Of a stretch of 64,000 bases of DNA, positions 28,679-36,122 are shown piece by piece. The stretch's first letter is position 1; each line of letters opens with the position of its first letter. Below the pieces are notes generated by a model that saw nothing but the letters and a program-made list of their open reading frames with translations, was not told the DNA's origin and made no database searches. The DNA is from Sinomicrobium pectinilyticum (GTDB lineage: Bacteria > Bacteroidota > Bacteroidia > Flavobacteriales > Flavobacteriaceae), in the NCBI RefSeq assembly GCF_003725735.1, contig NZ_RJTM01000026.1:1-64000 (forward strand), given 5' to 3'. Both the position numbers and the translations under genes were made by a program.

Positions 28679-30226
28679 TTATCCTGCTTCCTGTCCGGCC
28701 TCCTGATGCTCCGGGCGGGCAAAAAGATCAAGGAAAGCATCCCCCGTATAATCTATAATACCACCTGCCGTAAGTGCTTCGTAACCTGTATTGGAAACAG
28801 CAATATCCCCGGCCTTCCCGTGAAGATAAACCCCGAATACAGCTGCATTGACAGGAGTGTATCCCTGGCTTATAAGCCCCGTTATCATTCCGGTCAAAAC
28901 ATCTCCGCTCCCTCCGGTGGCCATCCCTGGATTACCGGTACTGTTCACATATAACTTTTCATTATATATTACAATAGTATGTGCGCCTTTCACAACCAGG
29001 ACCAGGTCGTGTTCTTTCGCAAAAGCCTTTCCCTTCTCGAGTTTTTCCATATCATCCTTCCATGTCCCTATCAGCCGTTCCAGTTCCTTCGGATGCGGGG
29101 TTAATACCGATTTTGCAGGTACCCGTTGCACTAACTCCGGATTTTCAGATAATATATTGAGGGCATCGGCATCGATTACGAGAGGTGTACTGTTTTTCTG
29201 AAGAAAAGCCTTAAAGGCGTCCACCGTGGCCCGGTGTTTTCCCAGCCCGATCCCTATGCCTATCACCTTAGGCTCCAGATCAAATGCTATAGTGGAAATA
29301 TGTTCCTCATTGGCATCGGTCAGCACCATAGCTTCCGGTAAAGCGGTCTGAAGTATCGAATATCCGCAACGGGGCATATACGTGGTTACCAGCCCGGCCC
29401 CGGAGGTTAAACAAGCCTTTGCAGAAAGGTAAACAGCACCTATTTTACCATAACTTCCTCCTATAAACAAGGCGTGCCCATAGGTACCTTTATGGGAGAA
29501 TTTCTTTCGGGGAATATAGAGGGACAAGGCTTCGCTCTTCTCTATAAAGACAGCCTCAGGCTGAATATTCCGCAGGTATTCCTTGTCCAGATCAATGTCC
29601 AGGATCTCCCAGGAAGAAGTATAAATCCCCGTACCGGGAAGAAAAAACACCAGCTTCGGAGACTGGAACGCAAGAGTATGTGCAGCCTGAATAACCGGAG
29701 AACCTTTTTCCGGTACCGTATTCATAAACAATCCGGATGGCATATCTACGGAAAGCACAAAAGCCCCGGTCGCATTGATATGTTCCATCAGTTTCCCCAC
29801 CCATCCGGACGGGGCCCGGTTAAGCCCCACCCCGAAAATGGCATCTACGATAATATCCTCTCGTTTGATGTCCGGCAGTTCCTCCCCCTTGTCCCCGTTA
29901 AAATGTTCGGGCCAGTGTTTCATGTTTTTTATCCTGTCGAGGTTGAGCAGAAAGTCCGGGGATCTCTTTTCACTGAAATCAACAATATACACTTTGACAT
30001 TATATTCGCTCTCCATCAGGAGGCGGGCAATAACAAGACCATCACCACCATTGTTCCCTACACCGCAAAAAACATGAATACGGACCGCATTCCCCTGTAA
30101 CCTGCCGTGCAGCCATTCAAAAACACGTGCTCCTGCCCTTTCCATCAATTCATCACTGCTTATATTCTGGTTCAATATTGTTAATCTGTCAGCTTCACGT
30201 ATTTGTTCGAGGGAAAAAATGTTCAT
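28679..30226 (-). CDS. nnr: Bifunctional NAD(P)H-hydrate repair enzyme (epimerase + ADP-dependent dehydratase)
   Basis: A 515-residue metabolite-repair enzyme that restores damaged NADHX/NADPHX. The N-terminal YjeF_N epimerase domain carries 'VFCGVGNNGGDGLVIARLLM' (58-77). The C-terminal ribokinase-like dehydratase domain has 'FIGGSYGKIGAVYLSAKACL', 'LVIDADALNILSENPELV', 'LTPHPKELERLIG' and 'GNPGMATGGSGDVLTGMI'. Length is normal for the fused bacterial form. Its promoter is back-to-back with that of the threonine operon. The ATG at 30226 follows a short A/T-rich leader. Confidence 0.95.
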   Translation of the reverse strand: MNIFSLEQIREADRLTILNQNISSDELMERAGARVFEWLHGRLQGNAVRIHVFCGVGNNGGDGLVIARLLMESEYNVKVYIVDFSEKRSPDFLLNLDRIKNMKHWPEHFNGDKGEELPDIKREDIIVDAIFGVGLNRAPSGWVGKLMEHINATGAFVLSVDMPSGLFMNTVPEKGSPVIQAAHTLAFQSPKLVFFLPGTGIYTSSWEILDIDLDKEYLRNIQPEAVFIEKSEALSLYIPRKKFSHKGTYGHALFIGGSYGKIGAVYLSAKACLTSGAGLVTTYMPRCGYSILQTALPEAMVLTDANEEHISTIAFDLEPKVIGIGIGLGKHRATVDAFKAFLQKNSTPLVIDADALNILSENPELVQRVPAKSVLTPHPKELERLIGTWKDDMEKLEKGKAFAKEHDLVLVVKGAHTIVIYNEKLYVNSTGNPGMATGGSGDVLTGMITGLISQGYTPVNAAVFGVYLHGKAGDIAVSNTGYEALTAGGIIDYTGDAFLDLFARPEHQEAGQEAG

Positions 30227-30278
30227 TGTATTAAGTTTTTATTTTTTCTTTAAGAATTTCGCAAAAGTTGAAAAAATG

Positions 30279-30309
30279 TTTGCTCCTTTTGACAAATGTA
30301 CTACATTTG
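30279..30309 (+). promoter_or_regulatory. Promoter of the threonine operon
   Basis: -33 TTTG (30279-30282), 19-base spacer, -7 TACATTTG (30302-30309): a full match to the Bacteroidota TTTG-N19-21-TAnnTTTG consensus. The transcript would begin near 30316, about 75 bases before the leader peptide start. Confidence 0.72.
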
Positions 30310-30326
30310 AACTGTCAATACTTCAA
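30293..30326 (-). promoter_or_regulatory. Divergent promoter of nnr, -7 box mirrored with that of thrA
   Basis: On the minus strand the -7 box is TACATTTG (30300-30293), separated from the plus-strand TACATTTG by a single C, giving the 17-base palindrome CAAATGTA-C-TACATTTG. A TTG at 30326-30324 gives a 23-base spacer, at the long end of the range. The two promoters cannot easily be occupied at once. Confidence 0.55.
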
Positions 30327-30389
30327 TAAATGTCAGAAGCTTTTAATATATCACCCGCTACTTTTAAAGGATGTACCTCTACATCCGGG

Positions 30390-30443
30390 ATGATTTCTTT
30401 TGGCATTATTACTACCGGTATTATTACCCCATTTGGGGTATAA
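30390..30443 (+). CDS. Threonine operon leader peptide
   Basis: An 18-codon ORF (too short for routine gene calling) encoding MISFGIITTGIITPFGV: five Ile and three Thr codons in 17, the two amino acids that control thr operons in E. coli through thrL. A 7-base hairpin GGATGTA/TACATCC (30369-30386) precedes it. A hairpin TACCCC/GGGGTA (30425-30440) overlaps its last codons and is followed by a U-rich stretch. This matches attenuation, in which ribosome stalling at Ile/Thr codons prevents terminator formation. The peptide itself has no predicted function. Confidence 0.7.
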   Translation: MISFGIITTGIITPFGV

Positions 30444-30452
30444 TTTCTTTCA
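30425..30452 (+). terminator. Attenuator hairpin overlapping the thr leader peptide end
   Basis: Stem TACCCC (30425-30430) / GGGGTA (30435-30440), loop ATTT, then a T-rich but interrupted tract (TAATTTCTTTC). Short but GC-rich relative to its surroundings, and its left arm lies within leader codons Thr-Pro. Confidence 0.5.
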
Positions 30453-30528
30453 TATAATCCACATCTGTCTTGTTTGAACCAAACATTCAAACACATAATT
30501 TTTATAATCAACTCAAGATTTTTCACAC

Positions 30529-32976
30529 ATGAAGGTTTTAAAATTCGGAGGTTCGTCCGTTGCCAATGCTGAACGCATAAAATTGGTAAAAAAAATTGTA
30601 GAAAGCAACGCCAAAGATGATAAACAGATCATTGTGGTATCTGCTTTCAGTGGTGTAACCGATCTTTTGCTGGAAGCTGCCGAACAGGCCGCTCTGCGAA
30701 ACGAAGGCTACACACAGATCATGGAGGAAATAGAAAAGCGGCACCTGGATACTGCCCGGGAACTACTCCCCGTTTCTTCTCAAAGCAAAATTCTCAGTGC
30801 CGTTAAAAGAGAGCTTAACACACTGGAAACCCTGCTGGAAGGCGCTTTTTTAATTGGTGAAACCACCTCGAAGCTGCTGGACAGAATACTGGGATACGGC
30901 GAACTCCTCTCCTCTTATATCATAGGTGAATTCTTTGTTTCGGAAGGTTTGGACGCTATCCATAAAGACAGCCGGACCCTCATCAAAACTGATGAAAATT
31001 ACGGTAGGGCTGCCGTAGATTTCACAACTACCAACCACCTGTGCGAAACCTATTTTGGTACCGTGACCTACAAAATAATTGTAGCCCCCGGATTTGTTGC
31101 TTCTTCGGCAAACGGAAATTCCACTACACTCGGAAGAGGCGGATCGGACTATACCGCAGCGATCATGGCCGGCGCCGTGAATGCGTCTGTATTAGAAATA
31201 TGGACTGATGTCAGCGGTATGTACACCGCGAACCCGAAACTGGTAAAACAAGCTTTCGCCATACCCGATATCTCTTACGAAGAAGCGATGGAACTGTCAC
31301 ATTTCGGGGCTAAAGTGCTGTATCCGCCAACTATCCAGCCCGTACTTATGAGAGGGATCCCTATCCATATCCGTAACACCTTTCACCCGGAGGAAAAAGG
31401 CACTTTTATCCGTAAAAACACCAATGGCTCTTCCCGTCCCGTCCGGGGGATAAGCCACATAGATAATATGGCACTGCTCTCACTGGAAGGCAGCGGTATG
31501 GTCGGGATATCCGGTATTTCCAAAAGGTTCTTCGAAGTACTGTCCCTTCACAATATCAATGTGGCCCTTATCACCCAGGCTTCTTCCGAGCATTCCATAT
31601 GTATAGGTATTGCCGAAAAAGATATGCAAAAGGCGGAAAAGGCGGTAAATGAAGCTTTCGAATATGAAATAGCCGCAAAAAAACTCAACCCGGTCATCGT
31701 AGAAGACCATCTGGCTATCGTAGCCCTGGTGGGTGACAATATGAAAAGTCACCAGGGGCTCAGTGGCAAAATGTTCAGCGCACTCGGACAAAACAATGTA
31801 AACATCCGGGCCATAGCGCAGGGAGCTTCCGAGCGGAATATTTCTGCGGTGATCCATAAATCCGATGTTAAAAAAGCCCTGAATACACTGCACGAGCGTT
31901 TCTTTGAGGATAACGTAAAACAGCTCAATATTTTTGTGATGGGAGTCGGGAATGTAGGTGAAAAATTCCTTAACCAGATAGACCGTCAAAAGAAGTATCT
32001 CAAGGAAAAGCTCCGGCTCAATGTAAGGGTTGTGGCGCTTTCCAATTCCAGGAAAATGTATTTTGACGATAACGGGATAGACCTGAAAAACTGGAAAGAA
32101 GCCCTGGAAAACGGAGAGGCCGCCGGTAAAGAAAAATTCTTTGAGAAAGTCAAAGAGCTCAATCTCAGGAACAGTATATTTGTCGATAATACGGCCAGCG
32201 ATATTGTAGCCGCGACTTATGCGGATTACCTGAAAAACAGTATTGCCGTGGTAACCTGCAACAAAATAGCCTGTTCTTCCGTTTTTGAACATTACTCCCT
32301 GCTGAAAGACCTGTCCAGGAAGTACAATGCACCCTTCCTTTTCGAAACCAATGTGGGGGCCGGATTACCGATTATCGACACACTCAAGAACCTGGTAGCT
32401 TCGGGAGATAAAGTAAATAAGATACAAGCCGTACTTTCCGGAAGTCTTAATTTTGTGTTCAACAATTTCAATGATAAGAATTCTTTTAATGAGGTCGTAA
32501 AACAGGCCCAAGCCGAAGGCTATACCGAACCGGACCCTAAAATCGACCTGAGCGGTATTGATGTGATGCGAAAAATACTTATCCTTGCCCGGGAAAGCGG
32601 TTATGCCCTGGAAATCGCCGATATCGAAAACGAGTCTTTCCTGCCGCAGGAAAGCCTGGACACGGTTTCCGTAGATGACTTTTACAAATCCCTGGCAGAT
32701 CACAAATCGCATTTCGAAAAAATATACACGGATGCCGCTTCCAAAGGATGCAGGCTGAAATATGTAGCACAATTCGAAAACGGAAAAGCCAAGGTGGGAC
32801 TTCAGCATATTCCAAAAGACCATCCTTTCTATAACCTGGAAGGAAAAGACAATATCGTACTGTTTTTCACGGAAAGGTATAACGAACAACCTCTTCTGGT
32901 AAAAGGGGCCGGAGCCGGGGCAGATGTTACCGCATCGGGTATCTTCGCCGATATCATAAGGGCCGGTAACATGTAG
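30529..32976 (+). CDS. thrA: Bifunctional aspartate kinase / homoserine dehydrogenase I
   Basis: An 815-residue fusion catalysing the first and third steps of the threonine branch from aspartate. The kinase half begins 'MKVLKFGGSSVANAERI' with 'GRGGSDYTAA' and 'WTDVSGMYTANPK' in the active site. Two ACT domains (about 315-460) provide allosteric control. The dehydrogenase half has 'FVMGVGNVGEKFLNQI' (NAD(P)-binding), 'SGSLNFVFNNF', and 'GIDVMRKILILARESG' with the catalytic lysine region. First structural gene of thrA-thrB-ATPase-thrC, preceded by an Ile/Thr leader peptide. The order and length match other Bacteroidota ThrA. Confidence 0.96.
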   Translation: MKVLKFGGSSVANAERIKLVKKIVESNAKDDKQIIVVSAFSGVTDLLLEAAEQAALRNEGYTQIMEEIEKRHLDTARELLPVSSQSKILSAVKRELNTLETLLEGAFLIGETTSKLLDRILGYGELLSSYIIGEFFVSEGLDAIHKDSRTLIKTDENYGRAAVDFTTTNHLCETYFGTVTYKIIVAPGFVASSANGNSTTLGRGGSDYTAAIMAGAVNASVLEIWTDVSGMYTANPKLVKQAFAIPDISYEEAMELSHFGAKVLYPPTIQPVLMRGIPIHIRNTFHPEEKGTFIRKNTNGSSRPVRGISHIDNMALLSLEGSGMVGISGISKRFFEVLSLHNINVALITQASSEHSICIGIAEKDMQKAEKAVNEAFEYEIAAKKLNPVIVEDHLAIVALVGDNMKSHQGLSGKMFSALGQNNVNIRAIAQGASERNISAVIHKSDVKKALNTLHERFFEDNVKQLNIFVMGVGNVGEKFLNQIDRQKKYLKEKLRLNVRVVALSNSRKMYFDDNGIDLKNWKEALENGEAAGKEKFFEKVKELNLRNSIFVDNTASDIVAATYADYLKNSIAVVTCNKIACSSVFEHYSLLKDLSRKYNAPFLFETNVGAGLPIIDTLKNLVASGDKVNKIQAVLSGSLNFVFNNFNDKNSFNEVVKQAQAEGYTEPDPKIDLSGIDVMRKILILARESGYALEIADIENESFLPQESLDTVSVDDFYKSLADHKSHFEKIYTDAASKGCRLKYVAQFENGKAKVGLQHIPKDHPFYNLEGKDNIVLFFTERYNEQPLLVKGAGAGADVTASGIFADIIRAGNM

Positions 32977-32987
32977 ACAGCCATAAA

Positions 32988-33030
32988 AGATGTCCGGTTC
33001 ATAATATGTATACCACCCGACCGGACATCT
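32988..33030 (+). promoter_or_regulatory. Intra-operon stem-loop between thrA and thrB
   Basis: Perfect 11-base arms AGATGTCCGGT (32988-32998) / ACCGGACATCT (33020-33030) with a 21-base loop, ending 21 bases before the thrB start. There is no T-run directly after it, so it is more likely an RNA-stability or processing element, or a partial terminator, than a full stop. Confidence 0.55.
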
Positions 33031-33051
33031 ATTGCTTTAAAAAATGACAAA

Positions 33052-33975
33052 ATGAACGAAATACGATTTTTTTGCCCGGCAACCATTGCAAATGTTACCT
33101 GTGGATTTGACGTACTGGGATTATGCCTGGATACTGTAGGAGACGAAATGGTGATCCGGAAAACGGATGACGGCAAGGTATCCATCACCAGGATCGAAGG
33201 CCAGGAGCTTCCCCTTCAGACCGAAAGGAACGTGGCAGGTGTGTCTGCCATGGCTATGCTTAAAGCCCTCGGAAGTTCCCAGGGATTCGAAATAGAAATA
33301 TACAAAAAAATAAAGCCCGGCAGTGGTATAGGAAGTAGCGCGGCAAGTGCGGCGGGTGCCGTATTCGGCATAAATAAGCTCTTGGGAACACCTTTTTCCG
33401 CAACAGAACTTATTCCCTTTGCCATGGAAGGCGAAAAACTGGCCAGCGGAGCGCTTCACGCGGACAATGTAGCACCTGCCCTCCTTGGCGGTTTTTCCCT
33501 GGTACGTAGCTATGAGCCGCTGGATGTTATAAAACTGCATACTCCAGGGGAACTTTTTGCTTCTGTGATACACCCGCAGATCGAAGTGAAAACAGCAGAT
33601 GCCCGTTCTGTGCTGAAACATTCCGTCCCTTTGAAAAAGGCCATACAGCAGTGGGGAAATTTAGGAGGGCTGGTAAGCGGCCTTTACACAGAAAATTACG
33701 AACTTATCTCCAGGTCGCTTAACGACGGTATCATAGAACCCCTCCGCAGCCTGCTCATACCAAAATTCAACCAGGTAAAACAGGCAGCACTGGATGCGGG
33801 AGCACTCGGAGGAGGAATTTCTGGTTCAGGCCCGTCCATTTTTGCATTGAGCAAAGGACAAGTCACTGCTGCAAAAGTAGCCGAAGCCATGGCCGGAATA
33901 TATGCCGGTGCAGGTGTGGATTTCGAAGTGCATATCTCCGGTATCAATGTGGAAGGGATGCGTGTCCTTTCCTGA
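33052..33975 (+). CDS. thrB: Homoserine kinase (GHMP family)
   Basis: A 307-residue kinase phosphorylating homoserine for threonine synthase. It opens 'FFCPATIANVTCGFDVLGLC', and the ATP-binding GHMP motif is 'KPGSGIGSSAASAAGA' (about 86-101). The C-terminal 'ALGGGISGSGPSIFAL' is the third conserved GHMP segment. Length is typical. The next gene, a P-loop ATPase, follows after only 15 bases, and thrC after that, indicating one transcript. A stem-loop separates it from thrA. Confidence 0.95.
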   Translation: MNEIRFFCPATIANVTCGFDVLGLCLDTVGDEMVIRKTDDGKVSITRIEGQELPLQTERNVAGVSAMAMLKALGSSQGFEIEIYKKIKPGSGIGSSAASAAGAVFGINKLLGTPFSATELIPFAMEGEKLASGALHADNVAPALLGGFSLVRSYEPLDVIKLHTPGELFASVIHPQIEVKTADARSVLKHSVPLKKAIQQWGNLGGLVSGLYTENYELISRSLNDGIIEPLRSLLIPKFNQVKQAALDAGALGGGISGSGPSIFALSKGQVTAAKVAEAMAGIYAGAGVDFEVHISGINVEGMRVLS

Positions 33976-33990
33976 AAAAACCGCTTGAAA

Positions 33991-34557
33991 ATGCTCCCTA
34001 AGAATATACAGGAAGAAAACGGATTTTATGTCTTTACCGGAGGACCGGGAGTAGGAAAGACCACTACCCTGCTGGCCTTATCCCGATCGGGATTTGAATA
34101 TGTCCCGGAAGTGGCCAGGGAGATCATCCGCGAACAAATGGATAATAAAGGTAATGCCTTACCCTGGAAGAACAAGAAAAAGTACAGGGACATCATGCTA
34201 CGCCGCTCCATAGATTCTTACCGGTCTGCAAGGGAAAGGGAAAAGACAGACATCCTTCTCTTCGATCGTGGTATACCGGATTCTCTCGCCTATTCCCGAC
34301 TGGAGAATATTCCGTTATCCGAAGCCCTGGAAGATGAAATACATAAATATCGTTACAATACCACCGTATTTCTTTTCCCGGCATGGGAGGAGATATACCG
34401 GACTGACGGAGAGAGAAAACAGGATTTTGAAGAAGCCCTGAGAACTTATGAAATAATGGCGGATACTTATACGAAACTGAATTATAAAATCGTGGAACTC
34501 CCGAAAACTAATGTGGAGGACCGTGTGAAATTTATACTGAACCATCTCAACTTGTAA
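33991..34557 (+). CDS. AAA_28-type P-loop ATPase embedded in the threonine operon
   Basis: A 188-residue single-domain P-loop protein. Walker A is 'FTGGPGVGKTTTLLAL' with the rest of the family pattern: 'YVPEVAREIIREQM', 'DILLFDRGIPDSLAY' (Walker B-like Asp), 'YRYNTTVFLFPAWEEIYRTD' and 'ERKQDFEEALRTYEIM'. This is the AAA_28 (PF13521-like) family of predicted small-molecule or nucleotide kinases without proven function. The ATG at 33991 is chosen over the in-frame TTG at 33985. It begins 15 bases after thrB and ends 5 bases before thrC, so it is co-translated with the pathway. A role in threonine synthesis or threonine-linked metabolism is inferred from position only. Confidence 0.82.
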   Translation: MLPKNIQEENGFYVFTGGPGVGKTTTLLALSRSGFEYVPEVAREIIREQMDNKGNALPWKNKKKYRDIMLRRSIDSYRSAREREKTDILLFDRGIPDSLAYSRLENIPLSEALEDEIHKYRYNTTVFLFPAWEEIYRTDGERKQDFEEALRTYEIMADTYTKLNYKIVELPKTNVEDRVKFILNHLNL

Positions 34558-34562
34558 AAATA

Positions 34563-35867
34563 ATGAACTATTACAGCTTAAACCACAAAAGTGAAAAGAC
34601 ATCTTTCAGGGATGCCGTAATACGGGGGCTTGCTCCGGATAAAGGACTGTATTTTCCGGAATCGGTACATCCGCTGGAACCGGATTTTATAAAAGATCTC
34701 GAAAACCTTCCTGATGCGGAAATTGCGTTCCGGGCCATAGAACAGTTTGTCGGGAACGAAATACCGGAAAAGGAACTTCGCGAGATCGTAAAAGACACTT
34801 TATCTTTTGATTTTCCCCTGGAAAAGGTGGAAGATGATGTTTATTCCCTTGAATTGTTTCATGGGCCCACCATGGCCTTTAAAGATGTCGGGGCCAGGTT
34901 CATGGCCAGGTGCCTGGGGTATTTTAACCGGGACAGAAAACAGGATTCCGGAAAAGTAACGGTTCTTGTCGCTACTTCCGGAGATACCGGAGGTGCGGTA
35001 GCAAGCGGTTTCCTCGGTGTGGAAGGTGTAGACGTAATTATCCTCTACCCCTCCGGAAAAGTGAGTGATATCCAGGAAAGGCAGCTTACTACCCTGGGGC
35101 AGAATATCACCGCACTGGAAGTAAACGGTACTTTTGATGATTGCCAGGACATGGTGAAAACCGCCTTCCTCGACGAAACATTAAAGGAAAGAAACCTCAC
35201 TTCGGCCAACTCCATCAACGTAGCCCGCTGGCTGCCGCAAATGTTCTATTTCTTTTTTGCCTTCAAACAACTGAAAAACAAAAACAAAGATGTAGTGTTT
35301 GCCGTGCCGAGCGGAAACTTCGGAAATATCTGCGCCGGTATCATGGCCGGTAAGCTCGGGTTGCCCGTAAATCATTTTGTTGCTGCAACCAATATTAATG
35401 ATACCGTTCCGCAATACCTGAAAAGCGGTGTGTATTCGCCAAAACCGTCCAGGCAGACGATATCCAACGCTATGGACGTAGGAAATCCGAGCAATTTTAT
35501 ACGCATACAACAACTTTTTGACAATGATATAGAAACATTGAAATCCAGATTTTCATCGTATAGCTTTACCGATGAAGCCACCCGGAATACCATGGCAGCA
35601 CTCTACAGAAAATCCGGTTACATAGCTGACCCGCACGGTGCCGTAGGTTACCTGGGACTTAAAGAATACCTGGACAAAAATCCCGGAAAAACCGGGATAT
35701 TCCTGGAAACCGCACACCCGGTAAAATTCCTGGATATCGTGGAAGAAACACTGGGAGTGAATGTAGGTATCCCGGAACAGATCCAGGCTGTTATGGGTAA
35801 AGAAAAAGTAAAACAGAACATAAGTTCTTATGATGAACTGAAAGCCTTCCTCCTGGATGCCAGGTAA
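34563..35867 (+). CDS. thrC: Threonine synthase
   Basis: A 434-residue PLP enzyme converting O-phosphohomoserine to threonine. 'YYSLNHKSEKTSFRDAVIRG' is the usual N-terminus. The PLP lysine is in 'HGPTMAFKDVGARFM' (about residues 100-114), 'VATSGDTGGAVASGF' binds the phosphate, and 'FAVPSGNFGNICAGIMA' follows. It belongs to the long (yeast/E. coli) type. Starts 5 bases after the ATPase gene. Last gene of the operon, with a stem-loop 70 bases downstream. Confidence 0.96.
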   Translation: MNYYSLNHKSEKTSFRDAVIRGLAPDKGLYFPESVHPLEPDFIKDLENLPDAEIAFRAIEQFVGNEIPEKELREIVKDTLSFDFPLEKVEDDVYSLELFHGPTMAFKDVGARFMARCLGYFNRDRKQDSGKVTVLVATSGDTGGAVASGFLGVEGVDVIILYPSGKVSDIQERQLTTLGQNITALEVNGTFDDCQDMVKTAFLDETLKERNLTSANSINVARWLPQMFYFFFAFKQLKNKNKDVVFAVPSGNFGNICAGIMAGKLGLPVNHFVAATNINDTVPQYLKSGVYSPKPSRQTISNAMDVGNPSNFIRIQQLFDNDIETLKSRFSSYSFTDEATRNTMAALYRKSGYIADPHGAVGYLGLKEYLDKNPGKTGIFLETAHPVKFLDIVEETLGVNVGIPEQIQAVMGKEKVKQNISSYDELKAFLLDAR

Positions 35868-35936
35868 ACAAGTATAGAAACAAACAGCATACCCATACCG
35901 GTAACAGGCGAAAATGCGGAACATTACGTTCCGGGC

Positions 35937-35983
35937 AGAGCAGGAAAACCTTTGCAAGAAATAGGGTTTTCCGGCTCTCTTTA
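35937..35983 (+). terminator. Terminator of the threonine operon
   Basis: Stem AGAGCAGGAAAACC (35937-35950) / GGTTTTCCGGCTCT (35965-35978) with one mismatch and 14-base loop, then a short T-rich run (CTTTATATT). The remaining bases to 36122 show nothing recognisable. Confidence 0.6.
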
Positions 35984-36122
35984 TATTGGGCATTCCGTAC
36001 TTTTAACGAGTCAGCCCCTCTGCACCAAGATGTGCAAAGGTTTGGGCAAAGAATGGAATTGCTCTTTAGTTATTTTCAGACGGTCAAAGGGCTTTACTCC
36101 TCTGAAAAACATAGTTTTCCCC

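Noticed and set aside
30323-30526. A 67-codon minus-strand ORF upstream of thrA
   Set aside because: It runs antisense through the leader peptide and hairpins and has no family resemblance; the plus-strand leader peptide explains the region better.
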